A DNA stretch of 64,000 bases. Source: Lysobacter sp. GX 14042 (GTDB taxonomy: Bacteria > Pseudomonadota > Gammaproteobacteria > Xanthomonadales > Xanthomonadaceae). Below are positions 1-7,850 of the stretch, one piece after another. Below the pieces are notes generated by a model, which saw only the letters and a program-made list of their open reading frames with translations, searched no databases and had not been told where the DNA came from. Positions within the stretch are counted from its first letter, which is position 1; each line of letters opens with the position of its first letter. The translations under genes were made by a program, and so were the position numbers. Location of the stretch: assembly GCF_021390425.1 (NCBI RefSeq), contig NZ_JAJUWY010000002.1:310001-374000 (forward strand). The letters are read 5' to 3'.

Positions 1-586
1 CGAACAGCGCGCCGGTGTACTCCTGCAGCGTGCCCAGGTTGGAATGCACGTAGCCGATCGGATTGTTGATCTCGTGCGCCACGCCGGCGGCAAGCTGCCC
101 GATGGAGGCCATCTTCTCGGCCTGCAGCAGCTGCTCGCGGGTGCCGGCCAGCTTCTTCTGCGCGCGTTGCAGCTCGTCCTCGCGCTCGACGCGCGCGGTG
201 ACGTCGCCAAACACCGCCAGCCGCCGCGCCGGGCTGGCGGCCAGGTCGCAGAACAGCTTGATTTCGAGCAGCAGCGGCGGGTTGCCGGCGCTCACCTGGC
301 CGCGCCAGCGGCCGTCCACGCAGGCACTGTCCCAGGCGCCGTCGGGCACCAGCGCCAGCAACTCGCGCGCGGCCTCGCCGGCCGGCCAGGCGGAAACCGA
401 AGGATCGTCAGGAACGTCCACGGCGTTGGCCAGGCGCCGGACCAGCCGGCGCGCGGCGGCATTTTCATGGCGCGCGGTGGCGTCGGGATCGAGCAGGACG
501 ACGGCGGCATCGGCCATCGCCAGGGCCCAGCGCGCGTCGGCGCTCCAGGCGGTCGGTTCGGGGCTGGCGTCAGGCGGCTGGTTCAT
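1..586 (-). CDS. PAS-type sensor histidine kinase, N-terminal part (gene continues past the window edge)
   Basis: The first 195 residues of a sensor kinase read leftward and run off the window. Residues about 15-130 look like a degenerate PAS-type sensing region, followed by a short coiled-coil linker (about 133-157). The HisKA phosphoacceptor box then appears as GVAHEINNPIGYV, with H171 as the expected phosphorylated histidine; the ATPase domain is outside the window. The start ATG overlaps the flgN stop codon (ATGA), so it is probably translated as the last gene of a flgM-flgN-kinase operon. No transmembrane segment is visible in this part, suggesting a cytosolic sensor. Its partner response regulator cannot be seen. 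Family membership is clear; the link to motility rests on position only. Confidence 0.85.
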   Translation of the reverse strand, partial: MNQPPDASPEPTAWSADARWALAMADAAVVLLDPDATARHENAAARRLVRRLANAVDVPDDPSVSAWPAGEAARELLALVPDGAWDSACVDGRWRGQVSAGNPPLLLEIKLFCDLAASPARRLAVFGDVTARVEREDELQRAQKKLAGTREQLLQAEKMASIGQLAAGVAHEINNPIGYVHSNLGTLQEYTGALF

Positions 587-939
587 CCCACTCCGAGGCA
601 TCGGGCCTGTGCACGTGCGGCGGACCTGCCCCCCGCATCGTACACACCCGTCGCCTCGGTGCGGCCAAGGTGCCGCAGCGCCCAGGTCACCTCGCGCCGC
701 CGGCGCGCGAGCAGCACGCTGTTGGCCCGGTTCAGCTCGCTCAACGCGGTGACGCGCGCGGCCGCCGCCGCGTCGAGCGAATGCTGCTCGACCCGCTTCA
801 GCGCCACCAGCTTGGCCTGGGTGGACGCCAGCAGGGCATCCACGTCGTGCTCGAGCAGCGCACGGCGCTCCGCCTGGAGGGCGCCCTCCAGCGTGTCCAG
901 CGGGTCGACCGCCGGCGATGGCTGCCCGGTCAGGTTCAT
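583..939 (-). CDS. flgN: Flagellar chaperone FlgN
   Basis: A 118-residue, strongly helical protein without a signal peptide, matching the size and character of FlgN, the cytosolic export chaperone for the hook-filament junction proteins FlgK and FlgL. The N-terminal helical stretch (about residues 14-90, rich in Leu, Ala, Glu and Arg) fits the FlgN four-helix fold; the last 25 residues are Gly/Ala/Arg rich and look disordered. It overlaps flgM upstream and the histidine kinase downstream by 4 bp each, so it is co-transcribed and probably translationally coupled. FlgN sequences diverge strongly, so the call relies on length, helicity and the position directly after flgM. Confidence 0.8.
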   Translation of the reverse strand: MNLTGQPSPAVDPLDTLEGALQAERRALLEHDVDALLASTQAKLVALKRVEQHSLDAAAAARVTALSELNRANSVLLARRRREVTWALRHLGRTEATGVYDAGGRSAARAQARCLGVG

Positions 940-1253
940 TTCAGCAGTGCGGACTCGAAGGCCAGCAGGCGGTCGGCCACCTGCTGCGCATCGACGCGGT
1001 AGCTGCCGTCGGCCAGCGCGGCGCGGACCTGCTCGACCTTCTCGACATCGACGCCGGCCGGGGCGCTGCCCAGCTCACGCTGCAGCGCCTGCAGGCCCGC
1101 CGCCTCGCCGGTCAGGCGCATGCTGTCGGCAGCCGGGGAGGCGTCCACCGCCTGCGAGCGGTCACCGCCCGCCGGGCTGCGCGCAGGCACCGCGGCACCG
1201 GTTTCAACGGCGCGCGGCATCGCTGGCGGCAGGCCCTGGATCTTGTGGTTCAT
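936..1253 (-). CDS. flgM: Anti-sigma-28 factor FlgM
   Basis: A 105-residue protein with a low-complexity N-terminal half and a C-terminal helical region (about residues 45-105, containing VEQVRAALADGSYRVDAQQV and ending LLAFESALLK) typical of FlgM. FlgM binds and holds FliA (sigma-28) until the hook-basal body is complete, then is exported. The start has a good ribosome site (CAGGAG, 7 bases upstream). A sigma-28-type promoter lies about 30 bases upstream, the usual autoregulatory arrangement in which FliA makes its own inhibitor. flgN follows with a 4-bp overlap. fliA itself is not in the window. Confidence 0.88.
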   Translation of the reverse strand: MNHKIQGLPPAMPRAVETGAAVPARSPAGGDRSQAVDASPAADSMRLTGEAAGLQALQRELGSAPAGVDVEKVEQVRAALADGSYRVDAQQVADRLLAFESALLK

Positions 1254-1283
1254 GACACGCTCCTGATTGCTCGGTCAATCCGG

Positions 1284-1310
1284 ATAACGACCGGCACGCA
1301 GGCAACTTTA
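1284..1310 (-). promoter_or_regulatory. Sigma-28 (FliA) promoter of flgMN
   Basis: Read on the minus strand, TAAAGTTG, 11 bases, then GTCGTTAT. This matches the FliA consensus (TAAAGTTT, N11, GCCGATAA) in spacing and in most positions. It lies 31 bases before the flgM start, inside the flgA-flgM gap, so flgMN can be expressed late and separately from flgA. Confidence 0.75.
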
Positions 1311-1329
1311 GCGTCGTCGGCGATCCCGT

Positions 1330-2016
1330 TCAGCGCACCACCTCCACCACGCCGTCCCCCACCAGCCGGCCGCGCACGATCCGCCGCGAGCCGGTGTTCT
1401 CCACCGCCACGGTGCCGCCGGGCGCGGCACGCCCGAGCGCACGACCGGGCATGCGGACCTCGATCCCGCCGCTGCGCGAGACCAGCACCACCGGATCGCC
1501 GCGCTGCAGCAGCCGGCCTTGCGCCACGTCGGCATCGGCAAGCGGAGCGCCGGGCGCCAGCGCGCGAGTGGCGGTCCGGCCGACCACCTGCGCCGGATCC
1601 ACCAGCATGCCCGCATCGGCCGACCCGATGCCGCGCTGGCGGACCGCCACGTCTCCGGCGGTGATCGCCTCGCCCGCGGCCAGTGGGCGGGTGAGCACGG
1701 CGACCGCCGCCTGGCGGCTGACCCGCACCGGGACATACAGCCGCCAGCCGGGCGTGTCGTTGCAGGCCACTTGGACGGTACGCGGCCCGGTGGACGCAGC
1801 CGCCAGCGCGGTGCTGCAGGCGGCCAGCCGCAGGGCCGGGTCGACCCGCGCCTCCGAGGCGGTGTCCTGCAGGCCGAGCGCGGACAGCGCCGCTGCCGCG
1901 ATATCGGCGGGCGGCGTGATTTCCTGCGCGGCGACCGGCGCGCCGGCCCATGCCCCCGCCAGGACGAGCGCCAGCAGGCAATGCCGCAGGACGGTAATGG
2001 CGGAACCGATGTGCAT
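1330..2016 (-). CDS. flgA: P-ring assembly chaperone FlgA
   Basis: A 228-residue periplasmic protein that assists assembly of FlgI into the flagellar P ring. The start ATG at 2016 is chosen because GAAGGAGGG lies just upstream and a Sec signal peptide follows at once (hydrophobic LLALVLAGAWAGAPV, cleavage probably near AAQ-E around residue 32). The frame stays open further upstream, but that extension is only translated palindromic repeat. The C-terminal half carries the SAF-type fold of FlgA, including RPLAAGEAITAGDV and a terminal segment GDPVVLVSRSGGIEVRMPGRAL. It sits upstream of flgM in the same direction, with its own sigma-54-type promoter. Confidence 0.92.
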   Translation of the reverse strand: MHIGSAITVLRHCLLALVLAGAWAGAPVAAQEITPPADIAAAALSALGLQDTASEARVDPALRLAACSTALAAASTGPRTVQVACNDTPGWRLYVPVRVSRQAAVAVLTRPLAAGEAITAGDVAVRQRGIGSADAGMLVDPAQVVGRTATRALAPGAPLADADVAQGRLLQRGDPVVLVSRSGGIEVRMPGRALGRAAPGGTVAVENTGSRRIVRGRLVGDGVVEVVR

Positions 2017-2050
2017 CCGGCCCTCCTTCGATGGATTCGCCGGGGGAGAG

Positions 2051-2065
2051 GCAAGACCCGTGCCT
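2051..2065 (-). promoter_or_regulatory. Sigma-54 (RpoN) promoter of flgA
   Basis: On the minus strand AGGCAC, 5 bases, TTGC: the -24 GG and -12 GC elements have the exact spacing of the RpoN consensus TGGCAC-N5-TTGC, with only the first T replaced. It lies 35 bases upstream of the flgA start. This fits control by the RpoN and FleQ encoded at 20-23 kb. Confidence 0.65.
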
Positions 2066-2075
2066 TCGTGTCCGT

Positions 2076-2169
2076 GGATGCCCGCGTGCGCGGGCATGAC
2101 GGGTGCCGGGCCGAAGACCGGTGGATGCCCCGCATGCGCGGGCGTGACGGGTGCCGGGCCGAAGACCGG
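2076..2169. repeat. Two tandem 47-bp units, each with a GC palindrome, between flgA and cheV
   Basis: Unit 1 (2076-2122) and unit 2 (2123-2169) agree almost base for base. Each begins with a CCCGCGTGCGCGGG-like palindrome and ends with the same tail GGGTGCCGGGCCGAAGACCG. They occupy most of the gap between the divergent flgA and cheV genes, separating the flgA promoter from cheV. They belong to the dispersed palindromic family found throughout this window. Confidence 0.8.
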
Positions 2170-2204
2170 CTCAAGTCCGCGTCGCGATGGCCGTCATCCG
2201 GTGC

Positions 2205-3158
2205 ATGAGCCAGCAACTGCTTGACCGCATCGACCAGCGCACCCGGCTGGCCGGCCACAACCGGCTGGCCCTGCTGCTCTTCCGCCTGGGGCCGCGCCAG
2301 CTTTTTGGCGTGAATGTGTTCAAGGTGCAGGAAGTGATCCCGCGCCCGCCGCTGTTCACCCTGCCGCAGCTGCCGTCCGCGTTCCGCGGCGCGGCCGACG
2401 TCCGAGGGCGGACGGTACCGGTGCTCGACCTGGCCCGTGCGATTGGCCATCAGGCCGGCCACGACACCGGCGGCGCCGAGCCGGCCTACCTGGTGGTGAC
2501 CGAATTCAACCGCAGCGTGCAGGGCTTCCTGGTGGCCGGGGTCGAGCGCATCGTCAACATCGCCGTCGAGGACATCCAGCCACCGCCGGACATGGGCCGC
2601 GAAGGCCACTACCTGACCGGCGTGACCCGCTACCAGGGCGAGCTGATCCAGCTGATCGACGTGGAAAGCGTGCTCGCCGAATCCGCCCCGCGCGGCAGCG
2701 AACTGCATGCCATCCAGCCGCTGCAACCGGTCGCCGGCGCCAGCAACGAGGTGCTGGTGGTCGATGACTCGCGGGTGGCGCGCAACCAGATCCGCCAGGT
2801 GCTCGACCAGCTCGGCCTGGCCGCCACCCTGCTCTCCGACGGCCGCCAGGCGCTGGAGCACCTGCGCCAGCTCGCCGACGCCGGCGTCGCGCCATCCTCG
2901 CGCTACGCCATGGTCATCTCCGACATCGAGATGCCGTCCATGGACGGCTACACCCTGACGACGGAAATCCGGCGCGACCCGGCCCTGGCCGACCTGTACG
3001 TGCTGTTGCATACCTCGCTGTCGGGCGTGTTCAACCACGCGATGGTCGAGCAGGTGGGCGCCGACGACTTCGTGCCCAAGTACTCGGAGACCGAGCTGGC
3101 CCAGCGGATCGCCGTGCGGATGGAGCGGGGTAAGCGAGGAACGAGTGAAGAGGAGTGA
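2205..3158 (+). CDS. cheV: Chemotaxis coupling protein CheV (CheW plus receiver domain)
   Basis: A 317-residue CheV-type scaffold that couples chemoreceptors to CheA and can itself be phosphorylated. Residues about 1-165 form a CheW-like domain (FGVNVFKVQEVIPRPPLF, later GRTVPVLDL). Residues about 180-305 form a receiver domain: VLVVDDSRVARNQI, phosphoacceptor Asp in ISDIEMPSMDGY, then LLHTSLSG and the conserved Lys in FVPKYS. The start ATG at 2205 gives the usual MSQQLLDRIDQRT N-terminus. The last 11 residues (ERGKRGTSEEE) and the stop codon lie in a purine-rich repeat rather than in conserved CheV sequence. Position next to flgB is the standard xanthomonad and pseudomonad arrangement. Confidence 0.93.
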   Translation: MSQQLLDRIDQRTRLAGHNRLALLLFRLGPRQLFGVNVFKVQEVIPRPPLFTLPQLPSAFRGAADVRGRTVPVLDLARAIGHQAGHDTGGAEPAYLVVTEFNRSVQGFLVAGVERIVNIAVEDIQPPPDMGREGHYLTGVTRYQGELIQLIDVESVLAESAPRGSELHAIQPLQPVAGASNEVLVVDDSRVARNQIRQVLDQLGLAATLLSDGRQALEHLRQLADAGVAPSSRYAMVISDIEMPSMDGYTLTTEIRRDPALADLYVLLHTSLSGVFNHAMVEQVGADDFVPKYSETELAQRIAVRMERGKRGTSEEE

Positions 3159-3339
3159 GGAACGAGTAGAGGCGCGACAGGCGGTTGCCTGATCCCCTCG
3201 TACCCGCGAACACGGGAGCCAAGGACGTTCGTGGGTTCCCGCGTCCGCGGGAACGACGGTGGGGACGGCCCCTGCCGTGCCTGCTCATCCCTCACTCCTC
3301 ACTCCTCTTCACTCGTTTCCCGCTTTTGCTCGTTTCTCG
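3132..3339. repeat. Purine-rich inverted arms enclosing a palindrome cluster (cheV-flgB gap)
   Basis: The left arm (3132-3172) is built of GAGGAACGAGTGA and GAGGAGTGA words. The right arm (3288-3339) is its reverse complement. The core match is a perfect 22-bp inverted repeat, 3140-3161 against 3296-3317, 134 bp apart. Between the arms lie a GTTCCCGCG/CGCGGGAAC palindrome (3235-3254) and a degenerate partner near 3203-3218. The left arm overlaps the 3' end of cheV. The same arrangement recurs after ftsZ. Confidence 0.8.
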
Positions 3340-3345
3340 ATCTTC

Positions 3346-3361
3346 TGGCACGCGGCTTGCC
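3346..3361 (+). promoter_or_regulatory. Sigma-54 (RpoN) promoter of the flgB operon
   Basis: TGGCAC, 5 bases, TTGC: a perfect match to the RpoN -24/-12 consensus, 35 bases upstream of flgB and just after the repeat cluster. It should drive the rod-hook-ring genes flgB to flgL as an early class of flagellar genes, activated by FleQ. Confidence 0.85.
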
Positions 3362-3395
3362 TGACCCCCGGGGAAGAACCGTCCCGGAGGGCCCG

Positions 3396-3758
3396 ATGTC
3401 CGATTTCCTTGGTATCCACGGCACTGCCCTGGCGCTGCGCGAGCAGCGGCTGCAGGTGCTGGCGGCCAACATCGCCAACGCCGATACGCCCGGGTTCCAG
3501 GCCCAGGACCTGGATTTCAATGCCGCCCTGCGCATGGCCACCGGGCCGGCGCAGCCGGCCGGCAGCGATCCGGTGGCCGCCGCCGCGGCCGCGGCGCGGT
3601 TCGACGCACCCTCCTCCCAGCCCAGCTTCGACGGCAACACCGTCGATCCCGAGCGCGCCCGCGCCGGCTTCGCCCAGGCGGCGCTGGAGTACCGCGCTTC
3701 GATGTCCTTCGTCGAATCCAGGGTGCGCGGGATGCTGACCGCGATCACCGGCCAGTGA
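3396..3758 (+). CDS. flgB: Flagellar proximal rod protein FlgB
   Basis: A 120-residue rod protein, first gene of the flg operon. It shows the conserved rod/hook N-terminal motif LAANIANADTPGFQAQDLDF (about residues 22-41) and a C-terminal helix EYRASMSFVESRVRGMLTAI; both ends pair as a coiled coil in the assembled rod. It is slightly shorter than the usual 130-138 residues. The start is set by the CGGAGG ribosome site five bases upstream; the frame is open further back only through repeat sequence. flgC follows after 13 bp. Confidence 0.93.
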   Translation: MSDFLGIHGTALALREQRLQVLAANIANADTPGFQAQDLDFNAALRMATGPAQPAGSDPVAAAAAAARFDAPSSQPSFDGNTVDPERARAGFAQAALEYRASMSFVESRVRGMLTAITGQ

Positions 3759-3771
3759 CCGGGGCGCGCGC

Positions 3772-4179
3772 ATGAGCAACCTTCCCATCTTCGATGTCGC
3801 CGCCAGCGCCATGACCGCGCAGTCGGTCCGCCTGAGCACGGTGGCCAGCAACCTGGCCAACGCCGACTCGGTCACCGGCAACCCCGACGAGGTCTACCGC
3901 CCGTTGCAGCCGGTGTTCGCGGTCGCCCCGGTGGCCGGCAAGCCGGAACTGTCGGGCGTGGACGTGCTGGAAGTCACCCAGTCCGACGCCGCCCCGATCC
4001 GCCGTTACGAGCCCGGCCATCCGCTTGCCGACGGCGACGGCTACGTCTATGCCCCCGCCGTCGATCCGGTCGCGCAGATGGTCGACATGATCTCCGCCTC
4101 GCGCAGCTACCAGGCCAACGTCGAGGTCTTCAACACCGCCCGCGAGCTGGCCACCGCCACGCTCGGGATGGGCAAGTGA
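3772..4179 (+). CDS. flgC: Flagellar proximal rod protein FlgC
   Basis: A 135-residue rod protein of normal length, exported by the flagellar type III apparatus. The N-terminal motif VASNLANADSVTGNPDEVYR and the C-terminal helix VDMISASRSYQANVEVFNTA are diagnostic of FlgC. It lies between flgB and flgD in the conserved order, with short gaps indicating one transcript from the sigma-54 promoter before flgB. Confidence 0.95.
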   Translation: MSNLPIFDVAASAMTAQSVRLSTVASNLANADSVTGNPDEVYRPLQPVFAVAPVAGKPELSGVDVLEVTQSDAAPIRRYEPGHPLADGDGYVYAPAVDPVAQMVDMISASRSYQANVEVFNTARELATATLGMGK

Positions 4180-4198
4180 TCCCTGACCGGAGCCCGCA

Positions 4199-4867
4199 AT
4201 GACCGCGATCGGCAGCACCAGCAACGACAACCCCTGGGGCGCGATGGGCCTGGCCAACCAGCCCACCCAGCGCGACACCGGCCTCGGCCAGGCCGACTTC
4301 CTGCGCCTGATGACCGAGCAGCTCAAGCACCAGGACCCGCTCAACCCGCTCGACAACACCCAGTTCCTCGGCCAGCTGGCGCAGTTCTCCACGGTGCAGG
4401 GGATCGGCGACATGCAGTTGGCGATGGGCTCGATGGCCAGCGTGATGGAGTCCGACCAGGCCCTGCGGGCGGCCGCGCTGGTCGGCCACGACGCGCTGGT
4501 GGAAGTCGACAGCGTCGCCCTGTCCGGCGGTGGCGGGGTGTCGGGCGAGATCGCCGCGGAGACCTCCGGCCCGGTCGTGGTCGAGGTCGTCAACGAGGCC
4601 GGCGTGACCGTCCAGCGGCTGGAGCTGGAGGCCACCGGCGCCGGTGCGCTGGAGTTCGCCTGGGACGGACGCGCGGCCGACGGCGGCAACGCGCCGGCCG
4701 GCAACTACACCTTCCGCGCCAGCAGCGGCGCCGGCGAGGACACCCGCTCGCTGCAGGTACGGCTGGCGGCGAAGGTCGAGAGCGTCTCCATCGAGCCGAC
4801 CGGCCTGGTGCTGAACCTCGAAGGCCTCGGCAGCCACCCCCTTTCCTCGGTCCGCCGCGTCGGCTGA
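4199..4867 (+). CDS. flgD: Hook scaffold (cap) protein FlgD
   Basis: A 222-residue hook-assembly cap protein. The N-terminal signature LGQADFLRLMTEQLKHQDPL, followed by LDNTQFLGQLAQFSTVQGI (about residues 28-70), is the highly conserved FlgD export and cap region. The middle and C-terminal part (about 100-215) carries the FlgD Ig-like and Tudor-like domains (SGEIAAETSGPVVVEVVNEAG, then FAWDGRAADGGNAPAGNYTF). FlgD guides polymerisation of the hook subunit FlgE, encoded immediately downstream. Confidence 0.95.
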   Translation: MTAIGSTSNDNPWGAMGLANQPTQRDTGLGQADFLRLMTEQLKHQDPLNPLDNTQFLGQLAQFSTVQGIGDMQLAMGSMASVMESDQALRAAALVGHDALVEVDSVALSGGGGVSGEIAAETSGPVVVEVVNEAGVTVQRLELEATGAGALEFAWDGRAADGGNAPAGNYTFRASSGAGEDTRSLQVRLAAKVESVSIEPTGLVLNLEGLGSHPLSSVRRVG

Positions 4868-4895
4868 CGCATCCAACACTCTCCAGGAGCACGCC

Positions 4896-6116
4896 ATGAG
4901 CTTCCACGTCGCCCGCAGTGGCATGAACGCCGCCACCCAGGACCTCAACGTCACCTCGCACAACATCGCCAACGCCAACACCACCGGCTTCAAGCAGTCG
5001 CGCGCCGAGTTCGCCGACCTGTTCCCGGTCTCCACCTATGGCCTGTCGGGAAACGCCGTCGGGGCCGGCGTGAAGCTGGCCACCGTCGCCCAGCAGTTCG
5101 GCCAGGGCAACGTGGAGTTCTCCGGCCGTGCGCTGGACCTGGCGATCAGCGGCGAGGGCTTCTTCACCCTGTCCGAACGCGGCGCGACCGTGTACTCGCG
5201 TGCCGGCAACTTCGGCGCCGACGACGACGGCTTCGTGGTCAACCCGGCCGGCCACCGCTTGCAGGTGTTCCCGCCCAATGCCAGCGGCACCGGCTTCGAC
5301 ACCGGCCGGCTGGGCGACCTGCAGCTGGCCACCGGCGATGCCCCGCCGCGCGCCAGCGGCAAGGTGACCGTGGGCACCAACCTGCCGGCCAATGCCGAGG
5401 TGCCGACCGTCGGCACCTTCGATGCCGCCGACCCGGAAAGCTGGAACCACACCACCTCGCTCACCGTCTACGACTCGCTGGGCGCGGCGCACACCCAGAG
5501 CTTCCATTTCGTCAAGACCGCCAACCCCAACGAGTGGCAGGTGCACACCTCGATCGATGGCGAGGCGGTCGGCGGCCCGACCACCCTGCAGTACTCCGAC
5601 ACCGGCGCGCTGGTCTCGCCCTCGCCGGCCAGCGTGGCGCTGGGCGCCCATGACCCGGGCAACGGCGCCGCGCCGCTTGAGGTCACCGTGGACCTGGGCA
5701 GCACCAGCCAGTATGGCGACCGCTTCTCGGTCTCGGCGCTGTCGCAGGACGGCCATGCCACCGGCCGGCTGACCGGCATCGAGATCACCGCCGAGGGCGT
5801 GGTGCAGGCGCGCTACACCAACGGCGTGTCCACCCCGCTGGGCCAGGTGGCGATGACCAACTTCGCCAACCCGCAGGGCCTGCAGTCGATCGGCGACAAC
5901 GCCTGGTCGCAGACCGCCGCCTCGGGCGACCCGCGGGTCGGCACCGCCGGCTCCTCGGAGTTCGGCCTGGTCCAGGGCGGCGCGCTGGAGGCCTCCAACG
6001 TCGACCTGACCGAGCAGCTGGTGAACATGATCACCGCCCAGCGGAACTTCCAGGCCAACGCCCAGATGATCTCCACCCAGGACCAGGTCACCCAGACGGT
6101 GATCAACATCCGCTAA
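4896..6116 (+). CDS. flgE: Flagellar hook protein FlgE
   Basis: A 406-residue hook subunit. The N-terminus (SGMNAATQDLNVTSHNIANA, then NTTGFKQSRAEFADLF) and C-terminus (VDLTEQLVNMITAQRNFQAN) form the coiled-coil D0/D1 core shared by axial proteins; the middle holds the variable hook domains (FlgE D2 type, around residues 170-290). The ribosome site CAGGAG precedes the ATG. Length is typical. The next 52 bp to flgF are mostly a palindromic repeat. Confidence 0.96.
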   Translation: MSFHVARSGMNAATQDLNVTSHNIANANTTGFKQSRAEFADLFPVSTYGLSGNAVGAGVKLATVAQQFGQGNVEFSGRALDLAISGEGFFTLSERGATVYSRAGNFGADDDGFVVNPAGHRLQVFPPNASGTGFDTGRLGDLQLATGDAPPRASGKVTVGTNLPANAEVPTVGTFDAADPESWNHTTSLTVYDSLGAAHTQSFHFVKTANPNEWQVHTSIDGEAVGGPTTLQYSDTGALVSPSPASVALGAHDPGNGAAPLEVTVDLGSTSQYGDRFSVSALSQDGHATGRLTGIEITAEGVVQARYTNGVSTPLGQVAMTNFANPQGLQSIGDNAWSQTAASGDPRVGTAGSSEFGLVQGGALEASNVDLTEQLVNMITAQRNFQANAQMISTQDQVTQTVINIR

Positions 6117-6119
6117 ACG

Positions 6120-6158
6120 CGTCATCGTCATCCCCGCATACGCGGGAACGACGGAAGA
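6120..6158. repeat. Dispersed palindrome in the flgE-flgF gap
   Basis: GTCATCCCCGCATACGCGGG followed by AACGACGG is one copy of the short palindromic family. It fills nearly the whole 52-bp gap within the flg operon and overlaps the region supplying the flgF ribosome site (GGAAGAGGG). Confidence 0.75.
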
Positions 6159-6168
6159 GGGAACACCC

Positions 6169-6918
6169 ATGATCGACAAGGCCATGTACGTGGCGATGAC
6201 CGGTGCCAGCGCGACCCTGCGTGCGCAGGGCTCGGTATCGCACAACCTCGCCAATGCGGACACGGTGGGCTTCCAGGCCACCCTGGCCGGCACCATGGCC
6301 GCGCCGGTCGGGGGCCCGGGGCACGCCTCGCGGACCGCCGCCAGTTTCCAGGCGCTGGGGGTGAGCGCGGTCCCGGGCGCGATCGACTCGACCGGCAACC
6401 CGCTCGACATCGCCCTGGACCAGGACCACTGGCTGGCGGTGCAGGCCCCCGGTGGCGGCACCGGCTACACCCGCGCCGGGAACCTGACGCTGACCGCCAA
6501 CGGCCTGCTCACCACCGCCTCCGGCCTGCCGGTGCTCGACCAGCAGGGCGCGCCGGTGGCGATCCCGCCGCACGAGAGCCTGCACATCGGCAACGACGGC
6601 ACGATCTCGGTGGTGCCGCTGGGCGAACCGCCGGCCAACATCGCCGAAGTCGCCCGGCTGCAGGTCGCCGGCGCGCCCACCGCCGCCCTGCAGCGCGGGG
6701 AGGACGGGCTGATGCACCTGCCGGCCGGCGCCGAGCCGCTGCCACCCGCCGCCGGCGAGGTCCTGACCACCGGCGCGCTGGAGCAGAGCAACGTCGATGC
6801 GACCGGCGCGCTGGTCTCGATGATCCAGCTGCAGCGCCAGTTCGAGATGCAGGTACGGGTCTTGCAGAGCAGCGACGAGAACGCGCAGGCCGCCAATTCC
6901 CTGCTGTCGGCGCGCTGA
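6169..6918 (+). CDS. flgF: Flagellar basal-body rod protein FlgF
   Basis: A 249-residue proximal rod protein. The FlgF-type N-terminus MIDKAMYVAMTGASATLRAQ is followed by SVSHNLANADTVGFQA. The middle has the rod-protein motif TGNPLDIALDQDHWLAVQ, and the C-terminus TTGALEQSNVDATGALVSMI and QLQRQFEMQVRVLQS closes the coiled coil. Length and order (flgE-flgF-flgG) are standard. Confidence 0.95.
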   Translation: MIDKAMYVAMTGASATLRAQGSVSHNLANADTVGFQATLAGTMAAPVGGPGHASRTAASFQALGVSAVPGAIDSTGNPLDIALDQDHWLAVQAPGGGTGYTRAGNLTLTANGLLTTASGLPVLDQQGAPVAIPPHESLHIGNDGTISVVPLGEPPANIAEVARLQVAGAPTAALQRGEDGLMHLPAGAEPLPPAAGEVLTTGALEQSNVDATGALVSMIQLQRQFEMQVRVLQSSDENAQAANSLLSAR

Positions 6919-6942
6919 CACGTACACCCGGAGGACTGACCG

Positions 6943-7728
6943 ATGACCCAGGCCCTGTGGATCGCCAAGACCGGCCTCGACGCGCAGCAGACGCGCATGG
7001 CGGTGATCTCCAACAACCTCGCCAACACCAACACGACCGGCTTCAAGCGCGACCGTGCCAGTTTCGAGGACCTGCTCTACCAGACCGTCCGCCAGCCCGG
7101 CGGCGCGAGCAGCGAGCAGACCCAGCTGCCGTCCGGCCTGTCCACCGGTACCGGCGTGCGCGTGGCCGCCACCGCCAAGCAGTTCACCCAGGGCAACCTG
7201 GCGCAGACCGGCAACGCGCTGGACGTGGCGATCAACGGGCGTGGCTTCTTCGAGGTCCTGCTGCCCGACGGCAGCCCGGCCTACACCCGCGACGGCAGCT
7301 TCCAGATCAATGCCCAGGGCGAGATGGTCACCAACGCCGGCTACCCGGTGCAGCCCGGCCTGCAGTTCCCGGAAGGCGCGCAGAGCGTGACCATCGGCGC
7401 CGACGGCACGGTCAGCGTGCAGGTCGCCGGCCAAGCCGAGGCGATGCAGATCGGCGCGCTGACCATCGCCGACTTCATCAACCCCGCCGGCCTGCAGGCC
7501 AAGGGCGAGAACCTGTACGTGGAGACCGGCGCCAGCGGCCCGGCGCAGCTTGGCGCTCCCGGCGAGAACGGCGCCGGCCTGCTGATCCAGGGTTCGCTGG
7601 AGAGCTCGAACGTCAACGTGGTCGAGGAGCTGGTGTCGATGATCGAGACCCAGCGCGCCTACGAGACCAACGCCAAGGCGATCTCGACCACCGACCAGAT
7701 GCTCGGCTTCCTGAACCAGAACCTGTGA
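6943..7728 (+). CDS. flgG: Flagellar distal rod protein FlgG
   Basis: A 261-residue distal rod protein, the normal length for FlgG. It begins [20 protein letters not shown], followed by [19 protein letters not shown], and ends with [20 protein letters not shown] and a helical tail. The internal [20 protein letters not shown] is the rod-family core motif. An upstream CGGAGGACTG ribosome site supports the start. The stop TGA overlaps the ATG that looks like the ancestral start of flgH. Confidence 0.96.
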   Translation: MTQALWIAKTGLDAQQTRMAVISNNLANTNTTGFKRDRASFEDLLYQTVRQPGGASSEQTQLPSGLSTGTGVRVAATAKQFTQGNLAQTGNALDVAINGRGFFEVLLPDGSPAYTRDGSFQINAQGEMVTNAGYPVQPGLQFPEGAQSVTIGADGTVSVQVAGQAEAMQIGALTIADFINPAGLQAKGENLYVETGASGPAQLGAPGENGAGLLIQGSLESSNVNVVEELVSMIETQRAYETNAKAISTTDQMLGFLNQNL

Positions 7729-7749
7729 TGGCGATGAACATTTTCCCGC

Positions 7750-7850
7750 CATTCCCGCGTACGTCCCCGTCATTCCCGCGTACGCGGGAATCCAAGGACA
7801 TTGCCGTCCGGCGCGGAACGTCCATGGGTTCCCGCGTACGCGGGAACGAC
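7750..7850 (+). repeat. Palindromic repeats inserted in the 5' coding region of flgH
   Basis: A half copy (7751-7763), a full copy (7772-7791, ATTCCCGCGTACGCGGGAAT) and a second full copy (7828-7847, GTTCCCGCG/CGCGGGAAC) lie between the flgG stop and the hydrophobic core of the FlgH signal peptide. All stay in frame with flgH. The second copy encodes GSRVRGND, which now forms the charged n-region of the lipoprotein signal. Confidence 0.85.
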
